64,000 nt of DNA, taken from the NCBI GenBank assembly GCA_027489295.1, contig JAIYAA010000064.1, forward strand, positions 1-64,000, read 5' to 3'. The position numbers were made by a program, and so were the translations under genes. The stretch is from Sphingomonadales bacterium (GTDB lineage Bacteria; Pseudomonadota; Alphaproteobacteria; Sphingomonadales; Sphingomonadaceae). Within the stretch, counting starts at the first letter, position 1. The number at the start of each line of letters is the position of its first letter. This document shows, piece by piece, positions 53,937-63,176 of this stretch. A model generated the notes under the pieces. That model did no database searches and was not told the DNA's origin. It saw only the letters and a list, made by a program, of their open reading frames with translations.

Positions 53937-54598
53937 AGACCGCGGTCATCGTCTTCCCCGGCTCCAACTGCGATCGCGACATCGCGGTCGCGCTGGAGAG
54001 CGTGACCGGCACCAAGCCGCACATGGTGTGGCATGGCGACAGCGAACTGCCGGAGGGCCTGGGCCTGATCGCCCTGCCCGGCGGCTTCTCCTATGGCGAC
54101 TATCTGCGCTGCGGCGCCATCGCGGCGCGCTCGCCGGTGGTGCAGGCGGTGATCGCGGCGGCCAATCGCGGCACGCCGGTGATCGGCATCTGCAACGGCT
54201 TCCAGATCCTCACCGAAACCGGGCTGCTGCCGGGCGCGCTGATGCGCAACGCCGGGCTCGATTTCGTCTGCCGCGACGTGCCGCTGACGGTCGAGAACAG
54301 CCAGTCGATCTTCACCAGCGCCTATCAGGCGGGCGAGACGCTTTCGATTCCCGTCGCACATCACGACGGCAACTATTTCGCCGATGCCGAGACGCTGGAT
54401 CGCCTGGAAGGCGAAGGCCGCGTCGCGTTCCGCTACGGCCAGAACATCAACGGTTCGGCCCGCAACATCGCCGGTGTAATGAACGCCGCCGGCAACGTGC
54501 TCGGCATGATGCCGCACCCCGAGCGCAAGATCGAGGCAGCGCATGGCGGCGACGACGGGCGCCGGCTGTTCGAAGGGCTGCTCGCCGCGGTCGCCTGA
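53933..54598 (+). CDS. purQ: Phosphoribosylformylglycinamidine synthase, glutaminase subunit PurQ
   Basis: The 221-residue class I glutaminase starts at GTG 53933. It opens [13 protein letters not shown], has the oxyanion and nucleophile segment [10 protein letters not shown] with Cys near residue 86, and ends with the MMPHPERK segment that supplies catalytic His and Glu. It feeds ammonia to PurL for FGAR amidation. The larger subunit PurL is not adjacent; an intrinsic terminator ends the transcript. Confidence 0.96.
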   Translation: MKTAVIVFPGSNCDRDIAVALESVTGTKPHMVWHGDSELPEGLGLIALPGGFSYGDYLRCGAIAARSPVVQAVIAAANRGTPVIGICNGFQILTETGLLPGALMRNAGLDFVCRDVPLTVENSQSIFTSAYQAGETLSIPVAHHDGNYFADAETLDRLEGEGRVAFRYGQNINGSARNIAGVMNAAGNVLGMMPHPERKIEAAHGGDDGRRLFEGLLAAVA

Positions 54599-54619
54599 CC
54601 GCCGCGATGGTCGGAAACA

Positions 54620-54649
54620 GGGTCGCGGTCGCGAGACCGCGGCCTTTTT
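54620..54649 (+). terminator. Intrinsic terminator of the purC-purS-purQ transcript
   Basis: A 10-bp stem (54620-54629 with 54634-54643, one G-T pair) closes on a GCGA loop and is followed by six T at 54644-54649, 22 bases past purQ. Confidence 0.9.
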
Positions 54650-54653
54650 TGTT

Positions 54654-55433
54654 TCAGAAGAGCATCTTAAGCCCGACCACCGCCAGCGTCGCGGCGAGGA
54701 TCGGCACCAGCACCTTGTCCGACGTGCGGGTCGCCAGCAGGCTGCCGAGGATGATGCCGGGGATCGATCCGGCGAGCAGCGACACGAGCAGCGCGCCGTT
54801 CACCGACCCCAGCATCCAGTGGCCGAGCCCCGCGAGCAGCGTCAGCGGCACGGCGTGGGCGATGTCCGATCCGACCAGGCGGTTCACCTGGTGGTGCGGA
54901 TAGAGCATCAGCAGCGCGGTCATCCCCAGCGCGCCTGCGCCGACCGAGGTGAGCGACACCAGCAGGCCCAGCAACGCCCCCAGCGCGATCGTGACATAGC
55001 CGATCCGCCTGTCGCCCAGCCGCTCGAAGCGCGGCGCCATGAAGGTGACCAGCCGTCCGCGGAAAAAGGTGGCGATCGCCGTCGCCACAAGCGCGATGCC
55101 GAGCGTGAGCGTGATCACCCCGCCGCTGTTCTTGGCATGCTCCTGCGCGTTGGACAGGAACAGCAGCGTCAGCGCCGTCGCGGGCACGCTGCCATAGGCA
55201 AGCCGCCGCACGACCTTCCAGTCGATCGTGCCGTGCAGGCCGTGCACCCCTGCCCCCACCGTCTTGGTGGCGGAGGCATAGAGCAGGTCCGTGCCCACCG
55301 CGGTCGCCGGATGGAATCCGAAGGCGAGCACCAGCAGCGGCGTCATCAGCGAGCCGCCGCCGACGCCGGTCATGCCGACCAGCATCCCGACGAGCACCCC
55401 GGCGATGGAATAGAGCGGATTGATCGCGAACAC
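54654..55433 (-). CDS. Sulfite exporter TauE/SafE family membrane protein
   Basis: The start is best set at a GTG at 55433, which has AAGGA seven bases upstream; the frame can extend to an ATG at 55466 but without a ribosome site. The 259-residue product has about eight membrane helices in two halves, with GMTGVGGGSLMTPLLVL near residue 20 and a second SVGAGALGMTALLML near 160, the duplicated TauE/SafE signature. Substrates in the family include sulfite and organosulfonates. Confidence 0.88.
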   Translation of the reverse strand: MFAINPLYSIAGVLVGMLVGMTGVGGGSLMTPLLVLAFGFHPATAVGTDLLYASATKTVGAGVHGLHGTIDWKVVRRLAYGSVPATALTLLFLSNAQEHAKNSGGVITLTLGIALVATAIATFFRGRLVTFMAPRFERLGDRRIGYVTIALGALLGLLVSLTSVGAGALGMTALLMLYPHHQVNRLVGSDIAHAVPLTLLAGLGHWMLGSVNGALLVSLLAGSIPGIILGSLLATRTSDKVLVPILAATLAVVGLKMLF

Positions 55434-55542
55434 GGGAATCCTTGGGAACCGATTTCCCACCAGCATGCGGGGATTTCCGCCGAACGCCAGAAAGATTTGG
55501 TTTCAGGCGTTCGCGGCGTTCCCGGCGTGCGGCCGGGCGCGA

Positions 55543-56286
55543 TCAGACCCGCGTCGCGAAGGGCGTGAAGTCCGTCCCCTCGTCGAACACGTCGACACCC
55601 TCGGCGCGCTTGAGAAAATTGACCACAACATAGGTCAGCGGCGTCAGCAGCACTTCCCAGCTCACCTTGAGTACCCACTGGGTGAACAGCACCTTCACCA
55701 CCAGCGCGTTGGTCCACCCCTCCGCGCCCCAGAAGGCGAGCGGATAGAAGATCAGGCTGTCGATCGCCTGGCCGGCGACGGTGGAGCCTACCGTGCGCGT
55801 CCACAGCATCCGCCCGCCGGTCCACAGCTTCATGCGCGCGAGCACATAGGAGTTGACGAACTCGCCCGCCCAGAAGGCACAGACCGAGGCGAGCACGATC
55901 CGCGGCACCTGTCCGAAGATCACGGCATAGGCGGCCTGGTTCTTCCAGTCCGGAGCCGGCGGCAGCGCGACCACCACCCACGACATGAAGGCCATGAACA
56001 GCACCGCGGCGGTGCCCGCCCAGATCACCCGGCGGGCGCGGGCATAGCCATAGACCTCGGTCAGCACGTCGCCGATGATGTAGGAGATGGGGAAGAACAG
56101 GATGCCCGCCCCGAACGGCCAGTAACCGACGCCCGGCAGCCAGATCTGCGCGACCTTGCCCGCGCCGATGACGTTCGACAGCAGGATGATCGCGACGAAG
56201 GCGGCCATGACGAAATCGAAATAGCGGAAATCGCCACCGGCGAGGCTGCGGGCGGCGACGTGGGCGGGTCTGGGTGGCGTGTTCAT
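55543..56286 (-). CDS. Queuosine precursor transporter (YhhQ/DUF165 family)
   Basis: The 247-residue protein has about six membrane helices and the family segments VIILLSNVIG-like (here AIILLSNVIGAGK near residue 33), FFPISYIIGDVLTEVYGYARARRVIW near 65 and SVCAFWAGEFVNSYVLARMK near 133. It should import preQ0 or preQ1 for queuosine in tRNA. A hairpin built on CGAACGCC/GGCGTTCG lies just past its stop. The gene is separated from the tRNA-Arg gene by 62 bases. Confidence 0.9.
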   Translation of the reverse strand: MNTPPRPAHVAARSLAGGDFRYFDFVMAAFVAIILLSNVIGAGKVAQIWLPGVGYWPFGAGILFFPISYIIGDVLTEVYGYARARRVIWAGTAAVLFMAFMSWVVVALPPAPDWKNQAAYAVIFGQVPRIVLASVCAFWAGEFVNSYVLARMKLWTGGRMLWTRTVGSTVAGQAIDSLIFYPLAFWGAEGWTNALVVKVLFTQWVLKVSWEVLLTPLTYVVVNFLKRAEGVDVFDEGTDFTPFATRV

Positions 56287-56348
56287 TGCGCTGCACTATG
56301 CGAGCCGTTTGCCTGCCACGCAATCTGCGCCTAAAGGCATCTCCGCGC

Positions 56349-56425
56349 GCGCCCGTAGCTCAGTTGGATAGAGCACGAGCCTTCTAAGCTTGGGGCCGCT
56401 GGTTCGAATCCAGCCGGGCGCGCCA
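56349..56425 (+). tRNA. tRNA-Arg (anticodon UCU)
   Basis: The 77-base sequence folds as a tRNA: acceptor GCGCCCG with CGGGCGC, D arm GCTC/GAGC, anticodon stem CGAGC/GCTTG around loop CTTCTAA giving anticodon TCT, T arm GCTGG/CCAGC with TTCGAAT, and an encoded CCA end. It reads AGA codons, which are rare in this high-GC genome. Confidence 0.96.
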
Positions 56426-56588
56426 GTTTCCTTACCGGGTTCAAAATGCGCGCGTTGGCCGGGCAGCCACGTAGGGAACAAGGAGAACCTCCGGCACGCT
56501 TGCATCCGCCGCCGCCCTGCCTGAAATAGCGGAACCGCGAAGTGGCGAAGCTGGCGGTTTGGCTACGAACGTCACTTCCGCCGCGACC

Positions 56589-57542
56589 TCAACTGCACAT
56601 ATGCGGGTTTCCGGCGCGCGCACGATAGCGGACTAGCGCGGCGGGCTCGTCGGTCTGGAGGATCGAGACGCCCGCGCCACAGAGCCGCCCCCATACCGCG
56701 TCCGGGTCACGCAGCGCGTCAAGGTCGCTGAACCCGCCGAGGACGAAGCCGTCGAACAAGGTGTTGACCCACAGCCGCACCCCAAGTGCCCGCGTGCGCG
56801 CCGCGATCGGCGCCAGACGCGGCTCGGCAAGATAGGGAAGTTCGATTGCAATCGGATGGCGCTTGCCGGCCATCTGTGCATCGACGATCGCCGCCACGTC
56901 GGCACCGCTGCCGTCGCCGCTGACCGGGATCACCGCGAACGGCACCCGGTCATAGGGCGCGATCGCAGCCAATGGCAGCGAGCCCATGCCGGCGAACGTC
57001 TTGACGATCACCCCGTCCTGCAGGCCGGCACGTTCCACTTCGGCCACCACTTCGCCGTAGATCGCGTCCTTCACGTCGATATTGAGCAGGATGCGTCCCC
57101 TGGCGCGGACCAGGATCTCGGCAAGCGTGGGCACTGTCTGATCGGTCACCGGTTGCGCGGCGCCGCCCATGTCCTGGCGCAGGTGCAGCATCTTGATCTG
57201 GGCAAGCGTCAGTTCGCTCACCTTGCCATGGCCGTCGGTGGTGCGATCGACGGTGTCGTCGTGGACCATCACCAGATGGCCGTCGCGGGTGCGGCGGACA
57301 TCTGTTTCCATCACCTCAACGCCTAAGGCCGCGCACTGGTCCAGCGCCGCGAACGAGTTTTCCGGCACCGGGCCGAGGCCGCTATAGGGCGCTGCGCGAT
57401 GGCAGCCGCGATGGGCGACGATGATCAGCCCGCCCTTGGGATCGCGCAGACGGCGCATCATCTCGGTAGCGTCGCCGGCGCGCGCCGCGAGGGGCTGGAC
57501 GGTGGCGATGACGGCGGCCAGCAGACAGACAAGCGTTTTCAT
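56589..57542 (-). CDS. Glycerophosphodiester phosphodiesterase, exported
   Basis: The 317-residue protein has a signal peptide ending near LAARA and the GDPD barrel: VAHRGCHRAAPYSG near residue 42, PENSFAAL near 60, VEVMETDVRRTRDGHLVMVHDDTVDRTT near 75, and NIDVKD near 152. His, Glu, Asp metal and catalytic residues are in place. It would split glycerophosphodiesters to glycerol-3-phosphate and an alcohol in the periplasm. It follows the TonB-dependent receptor gene by 86 bases on the same strand, which suggests the receptor imports its substrates. Confidence 0.92.
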   Translation of the reverse strand: MKTLVCLLAAVIATVQPLAARAGDATEMMRRLRDPKGGLIIVAHRGCHRAAPYSGLGPVPENSFAALDQCAALGVEVMETDVRRTRDGHLVMVHDDTVDRTTDGHGKVSELTLAQIKMLHLRQDMGGAAQPVTDQTVPTLAEILVRARGRILLNIDVKDAIYGEVVAEVERAGLQDGVIVKTFAGMGSLPLAAIAPYDRVPFAVIPVSGDGSGADVAAIVDAQMAGKRHPIAIELPYLAEPRLAPIAARTRALGVRLWVNTLFDGFVLGGFSDLDALRDPDAVWGRLCGAGVSILQTDEPAALVRYRARAGNPHMCS

Positions 57543-57628
57543 GGAGTATTCCGTTCGGATGCAAGCGGGTGGGGAAGCCCAGCAGCGGTCTCCCCCGTGC
57601 GCGGTTCAGCAGGATGGAAAGTCCGGTC

Positions 57629-60121
57629 TCACCATTTCTTGCTGACGATCAGCCGCACGTTGCGGCCGAACAGCGGGCGGCCGAAGATCGCCGTGGGCGT
57701 CCCCTGCCCGGCCAGGCGGTCGCCGGCGGTATTGCCTTCGGTCAGGCCGTGCGCATTGGTGAGGTTGTCGCCGGCCAGCTGGAAACGCCAGTCGCCATGC
57801 TCCAGCATCGCCCCCATGCCGAAATAGCCATAGGCGGGCAGCGCCGTGTTGTTGAAGAAGTCGACATAGCGGCGGGTGATATAGTCGTAGCGGCCATAGA
57901 GGCTCAGCTGATCCGCGCCGAGATGGAAGGCCAGGGTCGGCCGGACGTTCAGGAACAGCTTCGGTTCGCGCAGGATCTGCTTGCCGTTGGCCTTGCTGCC
58001 GTCGGCGCCGGTGTTGCTGCTGAAGTTGAGGTATTTCGGGTCTTGCACGGTGACCGATCCCGCGAGCGAGAAGGGACCGCCAAGCTGGATCTGGCCGTCC
58101 GCCTCCACGCCCTTGTTCTCGGCGGTGCCGACGAAGTTCACCGTCTGGTCGCTGCGCCCGGTCTGCGGGTTGAATGCGGTGAAGCTGGCGTTCAGCGGAT
58201 CGAACTTGGTGTAGAAGCCGGTGACGTAGAGATAGGACCGGCCGAACGAGGCCTTCAGCCCGGCTTCGTACAGCCGCGCCTTGGTCGGCGCGAGCGACGG
58301 TGTCGGGTAGGTGGTCGTCACCGAGGCCGTGGCGGGAATCTCCAGCCGCGACGCGCGAGCATAGACGCCGAGGTGACGGCTGAAGTCGTAATTGGTACCC
58401 AGCGTCCAGTTGGTCGCCTGGAAGTTGAGCTTGGCCGTGCCCACCGCGCCGGTGAACGCGCGCGTCGCATCGTCGGCAAGCGTTGTCGCATCGCCCAGAT
58501 TGGCTGCCGCGGTGATCTGGCCGAAGCCGTCATAGCGATACCATTCGTGGCGGATGCCCGCGTCGATTCGCAGGCGATCGGTCACATCCCAGGTATCGGC
58601 GCCGTAGAGCGCGATCACCTTCGCGTCATACCCCCCGGCGTTGAGCGAGGCGGCGTCGTTGAGGGAACCGCGATCGGTGACATAGCCCTTGACCGATCCG
58701 TCCGCACCATAGGCGACCAGATCGAGCAACCGCGGCTGCGAGCGCACTTCCATCAGATAGTTCTGATAGACGGCGAACGAGGTCAGCCCCCACAGGGCGG
58801 CGTAGCTGCCGATGCGGATGTCGTGGCTGCCGAGCCCGGTCTCGAACTTGCGCGTGACACTCAGATCACCCTGGCCGGAGTAGAAATCCGCGCTGATCGA
58901 GCGATATTGCGCCTGCACCACCAACCCAGAGGCGCCGGCGGGATCATAGGCCGTCGCCCCGTTGGTACCGGCAAGGGCATAGCCCATTCGCGTCACGCCG
59001 CTGCCGAACGCGGTCTGCGCGCGGGCAAGATAGCCGTTGGCGAAGCTGCTACCATCCGCCGGATTCGAGGTGGAATAGAGCGCATCGAAATCGTTGCGGC
59101 CGTTGGTGTAGCCGGCTTTGGCCGAGACGTGCCAGGCGTCGAAATCGCCTTCATAATCGAGCGCGACATTGCCGAACCGCATATGCCGACCATTGGCGAG
59201 ATCGCCGGTGCGGCTTTGAATCGCGCCCGAACCGTCGCGATATTTGATCGTCGCCGCGCGGAGCGCCGGCGTGTTCAGCGTGCCGGTGAAAAAATCGAGA
59301 TAGTTGTTGAGGCTGACCGCGGTGTTGCGCGGATCGGCCGTCGGGATCGACAGATAGAAGAGGTTGTGGTCGTTGGTGTACTGGCCCGACAGCTTGAGCG
59401 TGCCGTTGTCGAGTTCGCGCAGGATGTTCGCGCGGATCTGGCCGCCCTTGTCCGACGGGAAGCCGTTGTCGCGATAGCCGTCATTATAGCGATAGAAGCC
59501 GCCCACCGCGAAGGTGGTGCGCTTGCCGAGCGGACCCGACTGATAGCCTTCCAGCCGGTAGAGCCCGGTGGTGCCCAGCGTCACCTGCGCCGCGCCGTGC
59601 GGGGTCTGCTCGCCGGTTACCGTGATGACGTTGACGATCGCCGCCGCCCCCGACGCGTAGATCGGCGCGGGCCCGCCGCGCACCACTTCGACGCGATCGG
59701 TCATCAGGTCGAAGCGGTTCATGCCGTCGCCCTGGTTGAAGAAGAAGCCGTCCAGTTCGTGGTAGAGCGGCAGCCCGTCCTGCTGATAGTAGAGATAGCC
59801 GCGATCGGTGGGGATGCCGCGTACGCGGGTAATGTTCTGCACCTCGCCGCCGGTCTGCTCGATATGGATGCCGGGCAGCGCGCCGACCAGTTCGGTCATG
59901 CTCTTCGGCGCAAGCTTCAGCACGTCTTCCTGCGACAGCGTGTTGACCGCGTAGGAGACATCGAAACGGCGCTGCGCGCGCGCCGATCCGGTCACCACGA
60001 TGTCCTGCGGCTGCTCCGCGGCAGGGGCGGCAGGCTCTGTCTGAGCCTGCGCCTGCGCCGTCATCGCCGCCATCAAAAGGGCGGGCATTGCAGCGCCCGC
60101 CAACCAATTCTGCGTTCCCAT
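57629..60121 (-). CDS. TonB-dependent outer-membrane receptor
   Basis: The 830-residue protein has a signal peptide (to about residue 27, AQAQA), a plug domain with DIVVTGSARAQRRFDVSYAVNTLS near 40 and GGPAPIYASGAAAIVNVITVTGEQT near 150, then a 22-strand-type barrel ending in the aromatic RLIVSKKW. It uses TonB energy to import a ligand. The gene lies between the ROK regulator and the exported glycerophosphodiesterase, all on the minus strand, so a phosphodiester or glycoside ligand is plausible. No ligand motif is evident. Confidence 0.93.
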   Translation of the reverse strand: MGTQNWLAGAAMPALLMAAMTAQAQAQTEPAAPAAEQPQDIVVTGSARAQRRFDVSYAVNTLSQEDVLKLAPKSMTELVGALPGIHIEQTGGEVQNITRVRGIPTDRGYLYYQQDGLPLYHELDGFFFNQGDGMNRFDLMTDRVEVVRGGPAPIYASGAAAIVNVITVTGEQTPHGAAQVTLGTTGLYRLEGYQSGPLGKRTTFAVGGFYRYNDGYRDNGFPSDKGGQIRANILRELDNGTLKLSGQYTNDHNLFYLSIPTADPRNTAVSLNNYLDFFTGTLNTPALRAATIKYRDGSGAIQSRTGDLANGRHMRFGNVALDYEGDFDAWHVSAKAGYTNGRNDFDALYSTSNPADGSSFANGYLARAQTAFGSGVTRMGYALAGTNGATAYDPAGASGLVVQAQYRSISADFYSGQGDLSVTRKFETGLGSHDIRIGSYAALWGLTSFAVYQNYLMEVRSQPRLLDLVAYGADGSVKGYVTDRGSLNDAASLNAGGYDAKVIALYGADTWDVTDRLRIDAGIRHEWYRYDGFGQITAAANLGDATTLADDATRAFTGAVGTAKLNFQATNWTLGTNYDFSRHLGVYARASRLEIPATASVTTTYPTPSLAPTKARLYEAGLKASFGRSYLYVTGFYTKFDPLNASFTAFNPQTGRSDQTVNFVGTAENKGVEADGQIQLGGPFSLAGSVTVQDPKYLNFSSNTGADGSKANGKQILREPKLFLNVRPTLAFHLGADQLSLYGRYDYITRRYVDFFNNTALPAYGYFGMGAMLEHGDWRFQLAGDNLTNAHGLTEGNTAGDRLAGQGTPTAIFGRPLFGRNVRLIVSKKW

Positions 60122-60204
60122 GTAGAGTCCCCGTTCTTGCCTGATGCGGGGCGCGTGACGCAGCTTCGTGACTCTTTTATTTGCTTACATGAAATTAAAT
60201 AGGC

Positions 60205-61365
60205 TCAGAAAGCGGCAGCCGTCACGGCATGGATCGGAGCCATCGCTGCGCCGATCACCACCGCCCGGCTTCCCAGCGCGGAGGGCAGCACCTCCGGCAC
60301 CGGTGCCTGATAGCCGCGATGGCGCGGCGCGCTCAGCTGAGCAATTCGGGCGGACATTCGGCGGAGAATGGCATGCGGCAAGGCGCCGGACACGACCACC
60401 GCCCCCGGATCGAGCCACACCGCCCCGCCGATCACCGCCTGTTCCAGCTGCACCGCGACCCGCTCGATCCATGCCGCGATCAGCGGCTCATGCCGCTCCA
60501 GCATGGCCTCGACCTCGGTCAGCGACTCGATGGCGACCCCCGCCCCGCGCAACGTGTCGATCAGGTCGATGCCCGAGGGACGCAGCACATCGCCGGGGAA
60601 CAGCTTGCCGATCTCCCCGGCATTGCCATGATCACCGCGGAACAGATCGCGCGCGGCGATCAGGCCGCCGCCGATGCCATGGCCGAGGAACAGCACCAAG
60701 ATCGATCGATAGCGATCGATGATGCCAGGCTGGTAATATTCGGCGAGTGCGGCGGCGGTCGCGTCGTTTTCGATCCAGATCGGCATGTCGAGCACATCGC
60801 CCAGCGTTTCCGCCAGCGGGATATCGCTCCATCCCGCCAGCCGCCGTACCACCGCCCGGCGATTGAGGTCGCCGTCCAGCGCATAGCCTGGAACCGCGAC
60901 GCCCAGGCCCAGGAAGCGCCCGCGCAAAAAACCGTGCTGGGCGACCAGCGCGCGCAGCCGGGTGTCAAGCGTGCGGGCAAAGACCCGCGGATCGGGATCG
61001 TCGAAGGGCAAGGTGTCGTGCAGCAGCGGTCGCCCGCGAAAGTCGACCAGGACCAACTCCAGCCAGCCGGGATGCGCGGTGGCACCGACCGACCAGCCGC
61101 CACCGCCGGCGATCGCCAGCGGCACGCTGGGCCTTCCCCGCACGCCCTGCTCCTGCGGCATCTCCTCGGTGATCAGATCGAGGGCGATCAGTTGCTGCGT
61201 CACCCGCGTGATCGTCGCGCTGTTGGTGTCGAGCGCAGTGGCGAGGTCGATGCGCGGCTGCGCACCGGCGATGCGCAGATGCAACAGCACGCGCTTCTGC
61301 AACTCGGTGAGGATCAATTGCGGACGAGGCGCAGCAGGCATCCCCCATCGATATATTTTCATCAT
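60205..61365 (-). CDS. ROK family transcriptional regulator
   Basis: The 386-residue protein has an N-terminal winged helix (about residues 16-70, RIDLATALDTNSATITRVTQQL) and a ROK sugar-kinase-like domain with VAVPGYALDGDLNRR near 155 and LGHGIGGGLIAARDLFRGDHGNAGEIG near 240. The CxCGxxGC zinc motif usual in ROK proteins is missing. ATGs at 61365, 61362 and 61341 are possible starts. It is upstream of the TonB receptor gene and divergent from the MFS gene; regulation of both is likely. Confidence 0.85.
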   Translation of the reverse strand: MMKIYRWGMPAAPRPQLILTELQKRVLLHLRIAGAQPRIDLATALDTNSATITRVTQQLIALDLITEEMPQEQGVRGRPSVPLAIAGGGGWSVGATAHPGWLELVLVDFRGRPLLHDTLPFDDPDPRVFARTLDTRLRALVAQHGFLRGRFLGLGVAVPGYALDGDLNRRAVVRRLAGWSDIPLAETLGDVLDMPIWIENDATAAALAEYYQPGIIDRYRSILVLFLGHGIGGGLIAARDLFRGDHGNAGEIGKLFPGDVLRPSGIDLIDTLRGAGVAIESLTEVEAMLERHEPLIAAWIERVAVQLEQAVIGGAVWLDPGAVVVSGALPHAILRRMSARIAQLSAPRHRGYQAPVPEVLPSALGSRAVVIGAAMAPIHAVTAAAF

Positions 61366-61404
61366 GTCAAAAAAACGAAAGCGTCGCGGCGCTATCGCTG
61401 CCGG

Positions 61405-62697
61405 ATGGCTTCCGCGTCCGCCTGCGCTCCCTCCGCCAACACCCCGCTGGTCGTGCAGATCGGCTATGCGAGCGGCAATCTCGGCAAGAGCATTGTTTGG
61501 GCCAGCTTTGAGAGCTTCCTGCTCTTCTACCTGGTTACCATCGTCGGCTTTTCCGCCTGGCTCGCCGGCGGCGTGCTTGCCGCCGCGATGATCTGGGACG
61601 GGCTGGCCGATTTCGTTGTCGCCTACGGGACCGATCGCCACGGCAAGGCCAATGCGCTTGCCCGGCTGGTGCTGCTGGGGGCGCCGCTGGGGGCGATCGG
61701 CTTCTGGCTTACCTTTGCGCCGATGACCGGCCATGGCTGGCCGGCGATCGTGGCGGCGATCCTGCTTTGCCGGCTGGGCTATACTTTGTGCGACATCGGC
61801 CACAACACGCTGCTCGTTCGCGTCGCTACCGGGCCGCGCGCCGCATCGCTGGTATCGGGATTTCGGCTGATCTTCAGTTCGATCGGCGGCGCGCTGGTCG
61901 GGATGACGGCGGCGCAATTGCTCGGCATGCGCGATCCCGCCGCCCAGCGCGAAGCCTTCGGCGCATGTGCCGCCATCGCGGGAGCCCTATATTTCGGCAC
62001 ACTGCTGATCGCCATTGGCGCGACACACCGCCTGCCGGCACCCGCGGCCGTCGCACCGGGAGAGACGCGCCGCCACCTCCTGCAATCCCTCTGGCACCAG
62101 CCGGGATATCGGCTGCTGCTCGCTCTGATCGCACTACAGGCGGGCCTGCTGCCCGCCTTCAATCGTGCGCTGCCATTCTTCGGCACGGCAGTTCGGGGGG
62201 ATCCGGCATGGGCGGGCTATGCGCTGGCGATGATCACGCTCGCGCAGTCGCTGTCGCTACCGCTATGGATGGGGGCCTCGCGGCGCTTCGGACCAGCGCG
62301 CTTGCTTGCCGCCGCGCATGTGCTGGCGATCCTTGCGATGGCAAGCATGGGGCTGCTGGCCTTCCTACAGGATGGCCGCTGGAGCGCGATCCCGCTCGCG
62401 CTGCTGGGTATCGCCCAGGCGGGCATGAACATGGCAATCTGGGCATTGCTGGCGCTCAGCGTGCAGTCCCAGGCCTCCGCGCGCGCGCGCCTGGAGGCTT
62501 TGCCGGTGGGCTTGTTCCTTGCAGTGCTGAAATGTGCTTCGGGGCTGGGAGGGTCGACGATTGCTGTCCTTGTGGGTGGCTTCAGTGCCTGGTCTTACGT
62601 CGCCGCGGGTGCGCTCGCGCTGCCGATGATAGGTTGCATCGCGATCCTCACCCTGCTTCGGCGGGATCAAAGCGCTGCCCTGCTTTCTACCCGATAA
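61405..62697 (+). CDS. MFS transporter, GPH-like sugar symporter
   Basis: From the ATG at 61405 the protein is 430 residues with about twelve membrane helices. Segment WDGLADFVVAYGTDRHGKANAL near residue 62 resembles the D-x(3)-D-P-x(2)-G-x(3)-D-R-like motif of the glycoside-pentoside-hexuronide:cation family. It probably carries a sugar or related solute across the inner membrane. It is 39 bases from the divergent ROK regulator, so both promoters must overlap within a very short region, or one of the starts lies further in. Confidence 0.85.
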   Translation: MASASACAPSANTPLVVQIGYASGNLGKSIVWASFESFLLFYLVTIVGFSAWLAGGVLAAAMIWDGLADFVVAYGTDRHGKANALARLVLLGAPLGAIGFWLTFAPMTGHGWPAIVAAILLCRLGYTLCDIGHNTLLVRVATGPRAASLVSGFRLIFSSIGGALVGMTAAQLLGMRDPAAQREAFGACAAIAGALYFGTLLIAIGATHRLPAPAAVAPGETRRHLLQSLWHQPGYRLLLALIALQAGLLPAFNRALPFFGTAVRGDPAWAGYALAMITLAQSLSLPLWMGASRRFGPARLLAAAHVLAILAMASMGLLAFLQDGRWSAIPLALLGIAQAGMNMAIWALLALSVQSQASARARLEALPVGLFLAVLKCASGLGGSTIAVLVGGFSAWSYVAAGALALPMIGCIAILTLLRRDQSAALLSTR

Positions 62698-62912
62698 GCA
62701 GACGAATTTCCCAATGATCTGAGGGCCCAGTGCTTTCACCTCGGGCGCGCCAACGTTTCTCTTCCCGCGGGCATCCGACCGCGACACCGCGGCCCGCCGC
62801 CGCATCCGGCGTTGACAACCGCCAGTCCAACCCGTCCAAGGACCGGCGGTGCCCAGGCACTACCATCATCGGCCCCGCAACCCGATCCGCGACGATCGCA
62901 AGGAACGCGTAC

Positions 62913-63176
62913 ATGATCCTGAATACGACCGGCGTTCTTCTCGGCGCGAGCGCGATGCTGATCGCCCTCGGAGGCGCAGCCGTGCCGCCCCAGTCCGATC
63001 CCGGCAAGAAGGCGTGCGTTCAGGAAGCCCGGCGCCTGTGCCCCGCCGAGATGAAATCGCTGAGCCGCAAGAAGGTGGAGGCGTGCATGATCGCCAAGAT
63101 CGACCAGACCTCACCCGTCTGCCACGCCGCGATGCTGCGCATCAAGGCGCAGCGCGAGGAATCGGCTAAGCGCTGA
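62913..63176 (+). CDS. Small exported Cys-containing protein
   Basis: The 87-residue protein starts at an ATG at 62913 after AAGGA. A hydrophobic leader ends near GGAAVPPQ. The mature part has four cysteines in the pattern C-x7-C-x17-C-x12-C (ACVQEARRLCPAEM, EACMIAK, SPVCHAAM), similar to the Cys-rich repeats of eukaryotic GLG1 that also occur in bacterial periplasmic proteins. Two disulfides are likely. Function is unknown. Its last 11 bases overlap the 3' end of the convergent methyltransferase gene. Confidence 0.75.
   Translation: MILNTTGVLLGASAMLIALGGAAVPPQSDPGKKACVQEARRLCPAEMKSLSRKKVEACMIAKIDQTSPVCHAAMLRIKAQREESAKR

Noticed and set aside
56349..56588. tRNA-Arg as an integration site for a mobile element
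   Set aside because: No integrase and no second copy of the tRNA 3' end was seen within the following sequence; the genes on both sides look native.
57569..60202. An 877-codon plus-strand frame opposite the TonB receptor
   Set aside because: It is antisense to a clear receptor gene and has low-complexity Arg/Ala/Val composition with no family signature.
60122..61404. A shared ROK operator in the TonB-receptor and MFS promoter regions (both contain TTTCAT-like AT-rich segments)
   Set aside because: The shared part is only about six bases in AT-rich sequence and not clearly palindromic, so it is not significant without more genomes.
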